The notes beneath the pieces are model-generated. The model had not been told where the DNA came from, did no database searches, and was given only the letters and a program-made list of their open reading frames with translations. Of a stretch of 64,000 nucleotides of DNA, positions 53,219 to 63,890 are shown piece by piece. Source of the DNA: Pelosinus fermentans DSM 17108 (GTDB lineage: Bacteria; Bacillota; Negativicutes; DSM-13327); the NCBI RefSeq assembly GCF_000271485.2, contig NZ_AKVN02000001.1:4346501-4410500 (forward strand), read 5' to 3'. The translations under genes were made by a program, and so were the position numbers. How positions within the stretch are numbered: position 1 is the first letter of the stretch; each line of letters opens with the position of its first letter.

Positions 53219-53800
53219 TTACAGCCACATGGGCATCTGTGTCACAGCACTGCCGATAAAGGTAAAAGCAATTGCACATACCACCAGAATGACTAAAATC
53301 GGAGTGATCATAACCAACATTGCCTTTGCTGTGGAAAATTCATACACTGCTTTAATCGCTGTTATCGTCAAGAAAAATGACCAGCTAAAAATTGTCAAGG
53401 CAGCAACCGCCATCATTATGCTTTTCAAACTGACTGGCAATAATGCAGCAATTACCCACAAGGGAACGATAAATACTTGTGGAAACTGAGCAAATCCCAG
53501 TGTCGTAAATAGCCCTAATCCTGTACCTCTGCCGCCAAGAAATTCAGCAATCAAATGCCATACAGCAGCTCCCATAAACCACATGAGCATACTGCTGACA
53601 ATTTTAAACCCGATGACAAAGGGAACCATGGCAGACATGCCAACATCCTGCATGCCAAAATACAAGGCCCATAAGGGTATCACCAGACTCAGAAAAAAGA
53701 CAATCACAGCCTGTGATATTTTTTTCTGCTCAGCAATCATCTTCATTGCTATTTTAGGTTGGAATAGCACATCATATAAAGCGTCGAAGACATTCCCCAT
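53219..53800 (-). CDS. Yip1-like membrane protein
   Basis: This 193-residue protein has about five hydrophobic helices and starts MGNVFDALYDVLFQPKIAMK, a common start of Yip1 domain proteins in Firmicutes. Function is unknown, probably membrane organisation. Its ATG is immediately after the sppA stop (TAA then ATG), so the two are coupled. Confidence 0.7.
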   Translation of the reverse strand: MGNVFDALYDVLFQPKIAMKMIAEQKKISQAVIVFFLSLVIPLWALYFGMQDVGMSAMVPFVIGFKIVSSMLMWFMGAAVWHLIAEFLGGRGTGLGLFTTLGFAQFPQVFIVPLWVIAALLPVSLKSIMMAVAALTIFSWSFFLTITAIKAVYEFSTAKAMLVMITPILVILVVCAIAFTFIGSAVTQMPMWL

Positions 53801-54751
53801 TTATTTCACCTGCCATTTTTCTGGCGCCGCTTCCAAAGGAACACCTAGATTCAATTGATTTCCAGCCTTTTGAAATAAAAATTGTTCTAGCAGCATACTA
53901 ATTTTCTCACTAGGACCAAACACCATGTTCCAAGGAGATGTCTTGCCAAATTCTTTTATGGTTGGTTTCCCTTCAATACCTGCCAACTGGCCGGCACCAT
54001 CAATCGCATCATACATATTGCCTAATTCATCTACTAATCCAAGCTGCTTGGCCTGATTACCTGTATAAATACGTCCGTCAGCCAATTTTTTCACTTGTTC
54101 TTTGTCCATCTTGCGCCCTTGCGCTACTACGTCTACAAATTGATTATATATATCATCCACCATAACTTGAATAATCTCTCGTTCTGCATCTGTCATCTGC
54201 CGTTCAGGAGACAAAATATCCTTATGGGGTCCGCTTTTAATTTTCTCTTGATAGATGCCGACTTTTTTGTATAACTCCTCCCAATTGGCATAAGGCATAT
54301 AAACTCCAATGCTTCCTGTCATCGTAGTCGGGTTTGCATAAATTTTATCTGTACATGCTGCCAGCCAATATCCGCCAGAAGCAGCAACATCCGCCATGGA
54401 CGTTACTACGATCTTGCCTTGAGCTCGCAGCTTCTTCAATTCTTCTCCTACTTCCTGAGAAGCGGCCGCGCTGCCTCCCGGACTATTTATCCGCAAAACA
54501 ACAGCCTTTACGGATGCATCATCTCTAGCCTGGTGTATTTGTTTAATAATTTGATCGGTACCGCCCTGCTCCATGAGCACACTGCTTTGGCCTCGCCCGC
54601 CGATAATTACACCATCCACGTAGATGATACCAATCTTATCGGACTGGCTGACTTTCCCCTTATTCTTAGCACCCAATCCATGAAAAGCCAACCCAATTAA
54701 TGAAAGTACGATCACAATTCCAATCACAATGATCACTGACTTTTTATACAT
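53801..54751 (-). CDS. sppA: signal peptide peptidase SppA
   Basis: This 316-residue membrane-anchored serine protease cleaves leftover signal peptides. Its helix is in residues 5-23 (SVIIVIGIVIVLSLIGLAFH). NSPGGSAAASQEVGEEL, then the catalytic Ser in VAASGGYWLA and Lys in a later GQ-x-KQLGLVDELG region follow the SppA order. ATG 54751 lies seven bases from AAGGAGG. Length and motifs indicate the short Bacillus-type form. Confidence 0.9.
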   Translation of the reverse strand: MYKKSVIIVIGIVIVLSLIGLAFHGLGAKNKGKVSQSDKIGIIYVDGVIIGGRGQSSVLMEQGGTDQIIKQIHQARDDASVKAVVLRINSPGGSAAASQEVGEELKKLRAQGKIVVTSMADVAASGGYWLAACTDKIYANPTTMTGSIGVYMPYANWEELYKKVGIYQEKIKSGPHKDILSPERQMTDAEREIIQVMVDDIYNQFVDVVAQGRKMDKEQVKKLADGRIYTGNQAKQLGLVDELGNMYDAIDGAGQLAGIEGKPTIKEFGKTSPWNMVFGPSEKISMLLEQFLFQKAGNQLNLGVPLEAAPEKWQVK

Positions 54752-54841
54752 AGACAAACCTCCTTATTTTGCAAAACCATCGACATAAACACACCTATGC
54801 CAAGAACGCTTCGCATCCTTTAAAACAGATAAAACATTACC

Positions 54842-54939
54842 GAACCACAGAGGCACAGAGAACACAGAGAAAAGATGGATAGAATAAAAACATCCCCACA
54901 TCGTACACCCTCTGTGCTCTCTGTGTTCTCTGTGGTTCA
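54842..54939. repeat. CAGAGG-type intergenic repeat, full copy
   Basis: GAACCACAGAGGCACAGAGA ACACAGAGAAAA and the complementary CCCTCTGTGCTCTCTGTG TTCTCTGTGGTTC form a long inverted repeat with an AT-rich centre. Partial copies are at 45943-46006. It is a known kind of dispersed palindrome and sits between sppA and pyrG. Confidence 0.75.
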
Positions 54940-54975
54940 GTATTTTTCAAAAAAACTTATACTTGCTAAGCTTAC

Positions 54976-55018
54976 AAAAAAGCAACTGCCGGAAATAAGT
55001 CCAACAGTTGCTTTTTTT
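54976..55018 (-). terminator. terminator of pyrG
   Basis: AAGCAACTG/CAGTTGCTT with a 16-base loop is followed on the minus strand by TTTTTTG, just after the pyrG stop. Confidence 0.85.
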
Positions 55019-55020
55019 TA

Positions 55021-56664
<1,644 letters not shown>

Positions 56665-56735
56665 TCATTTAGTACGCTAAATTAGTTCAAGTACGCCAAT
56701 CATTTTATACTTTACTAAAGGGCAGTGTCAAGTAC

Positions 56736-57104
56736 TTATTCTCGTTCACCAGGCTCTGCCGCGGACGCAACATATTCTTGTTGAATTTCCTCAAAAAGTT
56801 TTTCACGGCGGGAAGAAAAAGAACTTGGTGCACTGTCAGTATCCTCACTGGCAGAATGAGCACTCAGCTGCTGCGGCGACCATTCTACAAGACCCCACAT
56901 GCCTTTTCCCATATGGACAAATCGGCTGTCCATATTGATTTGTGTATGCACTTCCGACATGGCATGAGCTAAAGAATGAATTCTGCGACCTTTCAGTTCT
57001 AAAACCTCTGTAATTAACTCTCTAAAATACATGGAGTGTCCTGTTTTTTGCAAAATTTTATAAGCTAATTCTACCTCTGAAACCTGTTTCATCATATCTG
57101 TCAT
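56736..57104 (-). CDS. rpoE: RNA polymerase delta subunit-like protein
   Basis: This 122-residue protein has the N-terminal HARE-HTH domain of the delta subunit (VELAYKILQKTGHSMYFREL, ITEVLELKG) and MGKGMWGLVEWSP near residue 65-77. The acidic tail is short and less charged than in Bacillus, so polymerase recycling may differ. Its place just before pyrG is the conserved rpoE-pyrG order. Confidence 0.85.
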   Translation of the reverse strand: MTDMMKQVSEVELAYKILQKTGHSMYFRELITEVLELKGRRIHSLAHAMSEVHTQINMDSRFVHMGKGMWGLVEWSPQQLSAHSASEDTDSAPSSFSSRREKLFEEIQQEYVASAAEPGERE

Positions 57105-57245
57105 ATTATTTTATTCCTTCCGCACGCAGCGTTTAATTTCTTTTACTTTTACACACCAACTTGAGCTTGAAATCATTTTTGCTGGTAATGATTCACCATA
57201 TTTAGGAAAATCCCTTTTTTTAGTAAGAATTTTTCAAAAAAATCC

Positions 57246-58910
57246 CTACATTTTTTCTGGTACACTAATCCCCAAAATACCTAATGCATGCCTAATGGTT
57301 GTTTGCACAGCTTTAGCCAGCCCCATACGCGCCAATTGCAAATCCTGTTCAACCCCTTTAATGCGGCATTGGTTATAAAAGGTGTGAAACTGTCCTGCCA
57401 AATCATGAGCATAACGGGCAATACGATGAGGCGCCCTTTCTTTCGCAGCATCTGCGATTTCTTCTTGATATTCACCCAACTTCTTAATTAAATCAACCTC
57501 ACACTCGCTGGTAAGCAGACTTAATTTCGCAGCATCAACCCCCTCGAGTATAATCCCATCTTCTGCAGCTTGACGAAAAATACTGGCGATGCGCGCATAA
57601 GCATATTGTATATAATACACGGGATTCTCATTGGATTTTGACTTTGCTAAATCAAGATCAAAATCTAATTGACTATCAAGAGACCGCATAATGAAGAAAA
57701 ATCTTGCAGCATCTGTACCAACTTCTTCAATCAACTCCGACAACGTTACACTTTGCCCTGTACGTTTTGACATTTTTACCAACTGGCCGCTTCTATATAA
57801 GCTTACCATTTGTACAATCAAAACTTCCAGTTGTTCGGGAGAATATCCTAAGGAACCAATGGCTGCTTTCACACGGCAAATATAACCATGATGATCAGCA
57901 CCCCATATATTAATTAATTGATCAAATCCTCTTTCCAGCTTGTTTCTATGATAGGCAATATCAGCAGCTAAATAAGTAGGAATTCCATTGTCACGAATTA
58001 CTACCCGGTCCTTATCATCTCCATAGGCTGTGGATTTTAACCAAAGAGCTCCTTCTTGTTCATAGATAGAACCATTGTCTTTAAGCACTTGACAGGTCTC
58101 TTGCAATGCACCGTCTTGATGCAATGTACACTCGCTAAACCAAACATCAAATTGGACATTAAATGCGGCAAGATCCGCTTTTAACGCAGCCAGTTTTTCC
58201 TGCAGGGCGATTTCTTTAAAGAATGCTAACCGCTCTGAAACAGGTATGGAAAGGTAACTTTCTCCAGCCTTATCAAGAATACGCTGAGCCGTATCAATAA
58301 TATCCTGTCCGTGATAGCCATCTCCAGGAAACTCTACCTTTTGACCAAGAAGTTCGAGGTAACGGGCATGAACAGATGCTGCCAGGTTATCAATTTGATT
58401 ACCCGCATCATTAATATAATATTCACTAGCCACGTCATAGCCTGCTGCTTTTAATAAATTTACCAAAGCACTTCCTACTGCAGCACCACGACCGTGACCT
58501 ACGTGAAGAGGTCCAGTAGGGTTGGCACTAACATATTCTACCTGTACACGCTCTTTTTGGCCCGCTTCACTATTACCATAATTTTCACCTTGAGATAATA
58601 TATCGTTTAACATGGTATATAACCAGTCAGTTTTCAAATAAAAATTAATAAAGCCCGGTCCTGCAATCACAGCTTTTTCCAACCATGTTTCTTTCATCCG
58701 AGCAACAATCGCTTCGGCAATTACTCTAGGATTTGTTTTCGCAGCTCTGGCAGCCTGCATCGAAAAATTAGTAGCAAAATCTCCAAACTCTTTTTTAGGC
58801 GGTACTTCCAGGATCACTTGCGGCAACTCATGACTGGCAAATACACCATCAGCAATGGCTGCTTGAGCTGCTTGATAAATTGCTTTATGTAATAACTCTT
58901 TAATGTCCAC
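57246..58910 (-). CDS. argS: arginyl-tRNA synthetase
   Basis: This 554-residue class I synthetase charges tRNA-Arg. It has SANPTGPLHVGHGRGAAVGS (the HIGH-like motif), KMSKRTG (KMSKS-like) and a helical anticodon-binding end. Its start overlaps the end of the DUF1934 gene by 11 bases, so they are translated together. Confidence 0.96.
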   Translation of the reverse strand: MDIKELLHKAIYQAAQAAIADGVFASHELPQVILEVPPKKEFGDFATNFSMQAARAAKTNPRVIAEAIVARMKETWLEKAVIAGPGFINFYLKTDWLYTMLNDILSQGENYGNSEAGQKERVQVEYVSANPTGPLHVGHGRGAAVGSALVNLLKAAGYDVASEYYINDAGNQIDNLAASVHARYLELLGQKVEFPGDGYHGQDIIDTAQRILDKAGESYLSIPVSERLAFFKEIALQEKLAALKADLAAFNVQFDVWFSECTLHQDGALQETCQVLKDNGSIYEQEGALWLKSTAYGDDKDRVVIRDNGIPTYLAADIAYHRNKLERGFDQLINIWGADHHGYICRVKAAIGSLGYSPEQLEVLIVQMVSLYRSGQLVKMSKRTGQSVTLSELIEEVGTDAARFFFIMRSLDSQLDFDLDLAKSKSNENPVYYIQYAYARIASIFRQAAEDGIILEGVDAAKLSLLTSECEVDLIKKLGEYQEEIADAAKERAPHRIARYAHDLAGQFHTFYNQCRIKGVEQDLQLARMGLAKAVQTTIRHALGILGISVPEKM

Positions 58911-59334
58911 TTATGCTTTCCTCCTGTATGCTGATCGACAAGGTATTGGCACTTTGCCATTGTCCGTTTATTTCTAATTCATACTCAATCGCGACGGTTC
59001 CAGTTGTACTGGCTAAAGCCATCTTTAGGCTGTTTGTCAGGATGCTCATTTGCATAGTACCATAAGGTGTATGGTACATGCTATAGCTTTTTTCTCCCAG
59101 AAGAAATTCTTGTTTATGATCTATGCTGCCCGATCGTACCAATACCACATGTCTATCGTACACTTTCAACATCGTAGTAACGTCTTCTAAACCAGAAACC
59201 TCACGATCCTTATATACAATATATCGAATGTTATTTCTTTCATAATAACGACCTTTTGTAGTACATTCAATACGAGATTCTTCACCTTTTTCATCTTTTT
59301 GAGTACCAATGATTGTAATAACAATATCTATCAT
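58900..59334 (-). CDS. DUF1934 beta-barrel protein
   Basis: This 144-residue protein is typical of DUF1934, a calycin-like beta-barrel, often next to argS in Firmicutes. The frame overlaps the argS start. There is no clear catalytic motif. Function is unknown. Confidence 0.82.
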   Translation of the reverse strand: MIDIVITIIGTQKDEKGEESRIECTTKGRYYERNNIRYIVYKDREVSGLEDVTTMLKVYDRHVVLVRSGSIDHKQEFLLGEKSYSMYHTPYGTMQMSILTNSLKMALASTTGTVAIEYELEINGQWQSANTLSISIQEESISGH

Positions 59335-59544
59335 ATTATCTCCTCTGTCAGCCTGAAATATATTATAGCGTACTCAGCAAATATTGCAACAAAAGGAAGA
59401 AAAAATTGCATAAAAAAACATAACGCCTCATGCCTGTGCATAGCAGACAAGCGGCGCGTTTAACGGATCATTCATTATATAATATATGAAAAATTCCCAA
59501 AAATATATATTTATTTCCTTTTATTTTTGATCTTAATTTTCAGC

Positions 59545-60417
59545 TTATTGATTTTTATTGTTGAATGCTGCTACCAAATCAGCTGATGAGGTCTGAACAT
59601 CTTGAATCACTTTAATAATATCTTGCATTGTTCCGGCTTGTTTATTGGAGATTAGCGCAGACTGATTGATGCCATCGATTACTTTTTGTATGGATTCTTG
59701 TATTTCCTGCAATATCTTGTTAATATTTTCCGTAGCATCTGCACTATTTTGCGCTAAATTCTGCATTTCTTGTGCCACTACCGCAAAACCTCTGCCATAA
59801 TTTCCAGCTCTGGCTGCTTCAATGGAAGCATTCAGACTCAACAGCTTGGTTTGAGTAGCAATTTTACGACTCATGTCAAGAATTTTCCCCGTATCTTTTA
59901 CTCGTCTAACAGAATCATGAGATACATTCACAACACTTTCCGTATTTGCAGCTAATTCTTGGGAAGAGGCAGAAATACCCTCTATGGCAGCAACTGCCTG
60001 ACTCACATTTTGTGAAACCGCATGAGCTACTTGCTGAACAATCTCGATTTGCTTTGCCTGTTTTAATCGTGTACTTAACAAAGCCACCACGACCTTAGCA
60101 ATAGGACGAACATAATCTAATTGACCTGCAATAGCAAAAGTACCAACTCTTTGTCCATCTACCTCAATGGGATAATTCTGTCCTTCTTTTAGGGTTGGGT
60201 TTTTTGCCACATCAGCTGGTGTTACTACATATTCATCCAAGTGACCGCTAAGAATGTTTTGTGAACCAAGATGCTTTGTATTAAGACGCTTACCGCCATC
60301 TGAATCTCCTACAATCATAGCGTCTTGGTTACAGACAATAATATGATAACCAGTATTTTGATAAATAAACCGTGCCAATGAGCCTGCCATTTCTGATGTA
60401 ATTGCATACTCTGCCAT
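59545..60417 (-). CDS. soluble methyl-accepting chemotaxis protein with sugar-diacid recognition domain
   Basis: This 290-residue protein has no membrane helix. The N-terminal half (residues 1-125) matches the sugar-diacid recognition domain ([20 protein letters not shown]), and the rest is an MCP signalling coiled coil with [20 protein letters not shown], the hairpin tip that contacts CheA. ATG 60417 lies nine bases from AGGGAG; longer frames abut it. It probably senses an intracellular acid and signals to a chemotaxis array. Confidence 0.82.
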   Translation of the reverse strand: MAEYAITSEMAGSLARFIYQNTGYHIIVCNQDAMIVGDSDGGKRLNTKHLGSQNILSGHLDEYVVTPADVAKNPTLKEGQNYPIEVDGQRVGTFAIAGQLDYVRPIAKVVVALLSTRLKQAKQIEIVQQVAHAVSQNVSQAVAAIEGISASSQELAANTESVVNVSHDSVRRVKDTGKILDMSRKIATQTKLLSLNASIEAARAGNYGRGFAVVAQEMQNLAQNSADATENINKILQEIQESIQKVIDGINQSALISNKQAGTMQDIIKVIQDVQTSSADLVAAFNNKNQ

Positions 60418-60586
60418 ATTCGCCATCTCCCTTTTGCTGTCGGACTCCATTTTCGCTGAACTAGTATTAATATCCGCTTCTGCTATATATAAGTTCAATG
60501 GCAATACAGTAAATCCTGCTAGAATATCGACAATAAAACCAACACTTTTATTCCATCATCCAGCTCCTCAATAAGGACCTAAAAAA

Positions 60587-60626
60587 GACTCTATATATTT
60601 TGTTAATGCATAAAATATATAGAGTC
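60587..60626 (-). terminator. terminator of the spoIID-like gene
   Basis: GACTCTATATATTTT/AAAATATATAGAGTC is a 15-bp perfect stem with a 10-base loop, followed on the minus strand by TTTTTTAGG. It lies about 280 bases after the spoIID-like stop, with a repeat in between. Confidence 0.7.
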
Positions 60627-60641
60627 ATAAAAAAAAGTAAT

Positions 60642-60739
60642 GGACCGCGAAGGTCACAAAGAAATGCAAAGAACACGAAGGGATACTATGGGAATTTTTA
60701 GTCTTCCTAATCCTTGTAGTCTTCGCGTTTTCGCGGTTC
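60642..60739. repeat. CCGCGAAGG-type intergenic inverted repeat
   Basis: GGACCGCGAAGGTCACAAAG through CACGAAGG and the complementary CTTCGCGTTTTCGCGGTTC form a long inverted repeat related in style to the CAGAGG units but different in sequence. It is one copy of a likely genome-wide family. Confidence 0.6.
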
Positions 60740-60906
60740 AAAATGTTTTATTTTTTAAGGACGCAAAGTGTTTTCTTAAAAACCGTAGCGCCGCAGTCCC
60801 TTCTTTGTAAAAGAGAAACCGCGGCGCCTATATGGATGAGGCGTCAAATGACTGCCTCTCCACTATTAGTATATGCAAAACCGTGCAAAAAGATTACTCT
60901 GAGCTC

Positions 60907-61926
60907 TTACTGCCAGAGTTTTGTCACCTCTGTCCCTACATAATAGGTTTTCACAATATCTTCTGCTTTGTGCCCTTCTTGAGCAAAGGTATAAGCCCCC
61001 CACTGACACAACCCTACACCATTGCCCCACCCCATTCCTTTAAAAGTAAAGCTTTCTCCATCATAATTCATCTCTGTAATTAATGTAGATCTTAAACGAT
61101 CATAGCCGACTTTCTTTCTAAAATCAGAACCATATACTTTTTTATCTCCTGCACCAATATATAAAATACGACCCGAAGGACCTTTCTCCAAGATTCGAAT
61201 ATCTTTCGGATTGCCAGAATAACCGACGGCGGCAGCAACCTCTGCTCCCGGTATTTTTACTGTCCAGGATTTTTCTTTCTCAGGTGCATATTGAAAGCAC
61301 TGGTCTGTTATTGGCTGAAAGTATGGTGTTGGAGTAGGTATCTCTTCTGGAAAGCTTTCTTCCTTCGTAGCAGCAATTTGTCCATTACAAGAGCTGTAAA
61401 TCGCATTGATCAGGCCTCCTGCATATGTCAGTACTTCACCCCGGGTACGGCGTACCGCTTCTCTAACATTGTCATTTACTAACTCAGGGGCGTAAGCTTG
61501 CAGCTCTTCTTTAGCCGTACTCACGTCAGCACGATGCAATCGCATAATCGTACCCGCTTCCATCGCATGAAGGGTTAGTGTACGAGAGGTAATTGCCTGG
61601 GCCGCTAAGGCTTCAATCGGCCAATCGTTATGCATTTCCCTCGCGACAACACCTTCTAGATACTTCTCTAACAACATTCTGTCTACATAGCCTTTATCTG
61701 CAATCCACACCGTAATTGTCGGCTCAATGTTGTATTTATTAACGTCTAACGTTTCTACCCCAGGAATAGGCTGAACTGTTTCTGGCACCGGCACTTCTGG
61801 ACTAGGTGCTTCTACCACCTCAGGATCGGGTTTAGGAGCAGGTGATTGCAAAAAAGAACAGGCTCCTGTCATTATCAAAATTCCAATCAGAAACATCAAA
61901 ATCATAAATTTATGCTTATTTTCCAT
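60907..61926 (-). CDS. SpoIID/LytB-domain protein, lipoprotein-type
   Basis: This 339-residue protein has a signal with a lipobox-like TGACS, a proline-rich linker (APKPDPEVVEAPSPEVPVPE) and the SpoIID domain: VWIADKGYVDRMLLEKYLEG, VVAREMHNDWPIEALAAQA and the end GMGWGNGVGLCQWGAYTFA. SpoIID is a lytic transglycosylase acting on peptidoglycan during forespore engulfment. ATG 61926 follows GAGGTGAG. Lipid attachment and the linker suggest a variant, and a cell-wall role outside sporulation is possible. Confidence 0.82.
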   Translation of the reverse strand: MENKHKFMILMFLIGILIMTGACSFLQSPAPKPDPEVVEAPSPEVPVPETVQPIPGVETLDVNKYNIEPTITVWIADKGYVDRMLLEKYLEGVVAREMHNDWPIEALAAQAITSRTLTLHAMEAGTIMRLHRADVSTAKEELQAYAPELVNDNVREAVRRTRGEVLTYAGGLINAIYSSCNGQIAATKEESFPEEIPTPTPYFQPITDQCFQYAPEKEKSWTVKIPGAEVAAAVGYSGNPKDIRILEKGPSGRILYIGAGDKKVYGSDFRKKVGYDRLRSTLITEMNYDGESFTFKGMGWGNGVGLCQWGAYTFAQEGHKAEDIVKTYYVGTEVTKLWQ

Positions 61927-62029
61927 CAACTCACCTCAATCATAGTATGGAGTAATATTTATCACACTATACTTAAAATAAATGAACCCCAGAGGTGTAA
62001 AGGGGAGTCCATTTCCAACTTATTTTTTG

Positions 62030-62097
62030 TCATTGCGAGTGTAGCGAAGCAATCTCTTCGCAAGTAGGGGATTGCTTCGCTATGCTCGCAATGACAG
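62030..62097. repeat. CGAAGCAATC-type palindromic repeat (copy B)
   Basis: TCATTGCGAGTGTAGCGAAG then CAATCTC and GGGGATTGCTTCGC through CGCAATGACAG form a strong palindrome, homologous to copy A at 47003-47073. The centre differs (TTCGCAAGTA versus TTAGCAAGCA). Confidence 0.75.
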
Positions 62098-62167
62098 AAT
62101 TACGCGCCCTAAGAAAATAAAACATTTTGAAACGCGAAGACTAAAAATTTCTTTACTTATAAAAAAT

Positions 62168-62191
62168 GAGCCTCCATAAAAATGGAGACTC
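62168..62191 (-). terminator. terminator of larA
   Basis: GAGCCTCCAT/ATGGAGACTC forms a 10-bp stem with one G-T pair and loop AAAA, followed on the minus strand by ATTTTTTAT. It lies 7 bases after the larA stop. Confidence 0.8.
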
Positions 62192-62197
62192 ACACTT

Positions 62198-63463
62198 TTA
62201 CTTGGCAACGTAAGGTACAACGAGTGGCCCTAGAGGCAATACAGCAATACTTGCATCAGGTCCGTACTTATCAATCAACTTTGCTAATGTTTGTTCAATA
62301 TTTTCTACAGACTGCAGCATGCAGTCTGCTACAGTTTCTTTATCTAAGGTTGAGTACAAATAACAATCTGCTTTAACCTGTATCATTGCCAGCGCTTGGG
62401 CTTCCCACTGATCGAACATCGAAAAAGATGGTTCATTAATCATATCCAGCAGTGCTTGAGGAGTATTGCGCATTTTCAAAATGGGGCCAAAATTACCATG
62501 GCTTGGCAGCCCATCGGAACACTCGGCAACACTGATAATACTGCCGCCCTCTTTTACGATTTGCGCACCAGCACTCATTCCTTTTACCGTTTGATACAGA
62601 TTCTGATCCAAAGGATATCCTGCATTTGTCGTAATAACAATATCAAAAAAATGATCTACAGCAACCATCGCATGATGTTTTACAAATTCGCAGCCTACTC
62701 GATGAGCTTGAATCACATCTCCTGCAAACACATTGGTTATTTCTTTATCTCCATTTAATGTCACATTCAACATAAACTGCGGCTTTGCCATTAAACAATT
62801 TTGAGTAGCTGCATCCTGCACACCATTGCCTTCAATTACACCCCAAGTACTTTTTGGATTACCGATCATTTCAGCATTATGAAAGTCCTGAATCGTTTTG
62901 ATTCCGACAATTCCTGGATTTATGCCTTTTGGCCCCCCAGAAAATCCCGCAAAAAAGTGCGGCTCAATAAACCCTGTAACAATTCTAAAATCAGCTTCTA
63001 CATAGGTTTTATTTAAATACACTTCAGATCCATAACTATTCCGGCCAACATGTACTAATTCCTTATCATCAAAGGCTTCATGATTGATGACTCGAATCGT
63101 ATCCACGACTTCCTGCCCTAGCATACTAATTAATTCTTCTCTCGTATTATGACGATGGCTCCCTAATCCATTGATCACCACAAAATTCTCTTTAGGAACA
63201 TGAGACAGCTCTTCGATCAGCCATGGAACTAATTTGTGATTCGGAGTTGGTCTTGTGATGTCAGAAATTACAATGGCAACCGTATCTGATGCTTTTACCA
63301 TTTCCTTTAAAGGAGGAGTTCCGGTAGGATGACGCAGAGCGTGAACAACAGCTCCCTTCTCATCTGCCAAACTCTCAATATGCGGGGGTTCCACTATTAC
63401 TGCCTTATCAGGAACTTCAATACTAATACTGCCTTTACCATATGCCAATTGTACTTTTTTCAT
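62198..63463 (-). CDS. larA: nickel-dependent lactate racemase family protein
   Basis: This 421-residue protein matches LarA: SDITRPTPNHKLVPWL, the His-rich GLGSHRHNT and EPHFFAGFSGGPKGINPGI, with the Lys and His residues that hold the NPN nickel cofactor. Members racemise lactate or other 2-hydroxyacids. The cofactor genes larBCE are not in the window, so the reaction is family-based. The start at 63463 has AAGGAGA upstream. Confidence 0.88.
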   Translation of the reverse strand: MKKVQLAYGKGSISIEVPDKAVIVEPPHIESLADEKGAVVHALRHPTGTPPLKEMVKASDTVAIVISDITRPTPNHKLVPWLIEELSHVPKENFVVINGLGSHRHNTREELISMLGQEVVDTIRVINHEAFDDKELVHVGRNSYGSEVYLNKTYVEADFRIVTGFIEPHFFAGFSGGPKGINPGIVGIKTIQDFHNAEMIGNPKSTWGVIEGNGVQDAATQNCLMAKPQFMLNVTLNGDKEITNVFAGDVIQAHRVGCEFVKHHAMVAVDHFFDIVITTNAGYPLDQNLYQTVKGMSAGAQIVKEGGSIISVAECSDGLPSHGNFGPILKMRNTPQALLDMINEPSFSMFDQWEAQALAMIQVKADCYLYSTLDKETVADCMLQSVENIEQTLAKLIDKYGPDASIAVLPLGPLVVPYVAK

Positions 63464-63590
63464 AGAATCATCTCCTTATTCCTCTTTGCTACCTATTTGT
63501 ACAAATAGTTGTAATCTTCCTGCTTTTTTAGTCATAACTTTTTATACTACTTTCAATTCCTTTTTACTATCATACCCTGAAAAAGAACCT

Positions 63591-63752
63591 AGTAGTCCGC
63601 CAAGACTAAAGCTATGGGATGAATTGTGCAAGATTTTTCACCCAGCAAGACGGAGGAGCCGCACATATCGGACATATGTAAGGTGACGACAACGAAGCTG
63701 GGCGGAAAATACCGCGACAAGAACACCATAGATTTAGGCTTGGTGGACTACT
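63591..63752. repeat. 162-bp structured inverted-repeat element
   Basis: AGTAGTCCGCCAAGACTAAA GCTATGG (63591-63617) matches 24 of 27 bases with the complement of 63726-63752. Inside, ATTTTTCACCCAGC (63633-63646) pairs with GCTGGGCGGAAAAT (63697-63710). The compensated stems suggest a folded RNA or MITE-like unit between larA and the next gene. Confidence 0.5.
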
Positions 63753-63762
63753 AATTATGCAA

Positions 63763-63812
63763 AAGATCCCTGGTGCTTACGATCAAAAGAGATCGTAAGC
63801 ACCAGGGATCTT
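63763..63812 (-). terminator. 22-bp perfect hairpin
   Basis: AAGATCCCTGGTGCTTACGA TC pairs exactly with its complement over a 6-base loop, followed on the minus strand by TTTTGC. It is probably the terminator of the partial gene at the right edge. Confidence 0.7.
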
Positions 63813-63822
63813 ATACTATTTA

Positions 63823-63890
63823 TATAGTAAGTACGGCTACGATTCAGCTGGAACTCGTCCTCGATCTAAATCGTAGGCGTACTTACTATA
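63823..63890 (-). repeat. nested 13 + 8 bp inverted repeat at gene end
   Basis: TATAGTAAGTACG/CGTACTTACTATA with inner CTACGATT/AATCGTAG forms a long stem that overlaps the stop codon of the partial gene at 63886. It may be a second terminator or stabilise the mRNA end. Confidence 0.5.

Larger units (their letters stand above)
60505..60906. other. non-coding region with terminator and repeat
   Basis: This 402-base stretch upstream of the chemoreceptor contains a terminator (60587-60626) and an inverted-repeat element (60642-60739), described separately. Bases 60740-60906 show no gene, and 60418-60586 includes the chemoreceptor leader. Confidence 0.7.
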
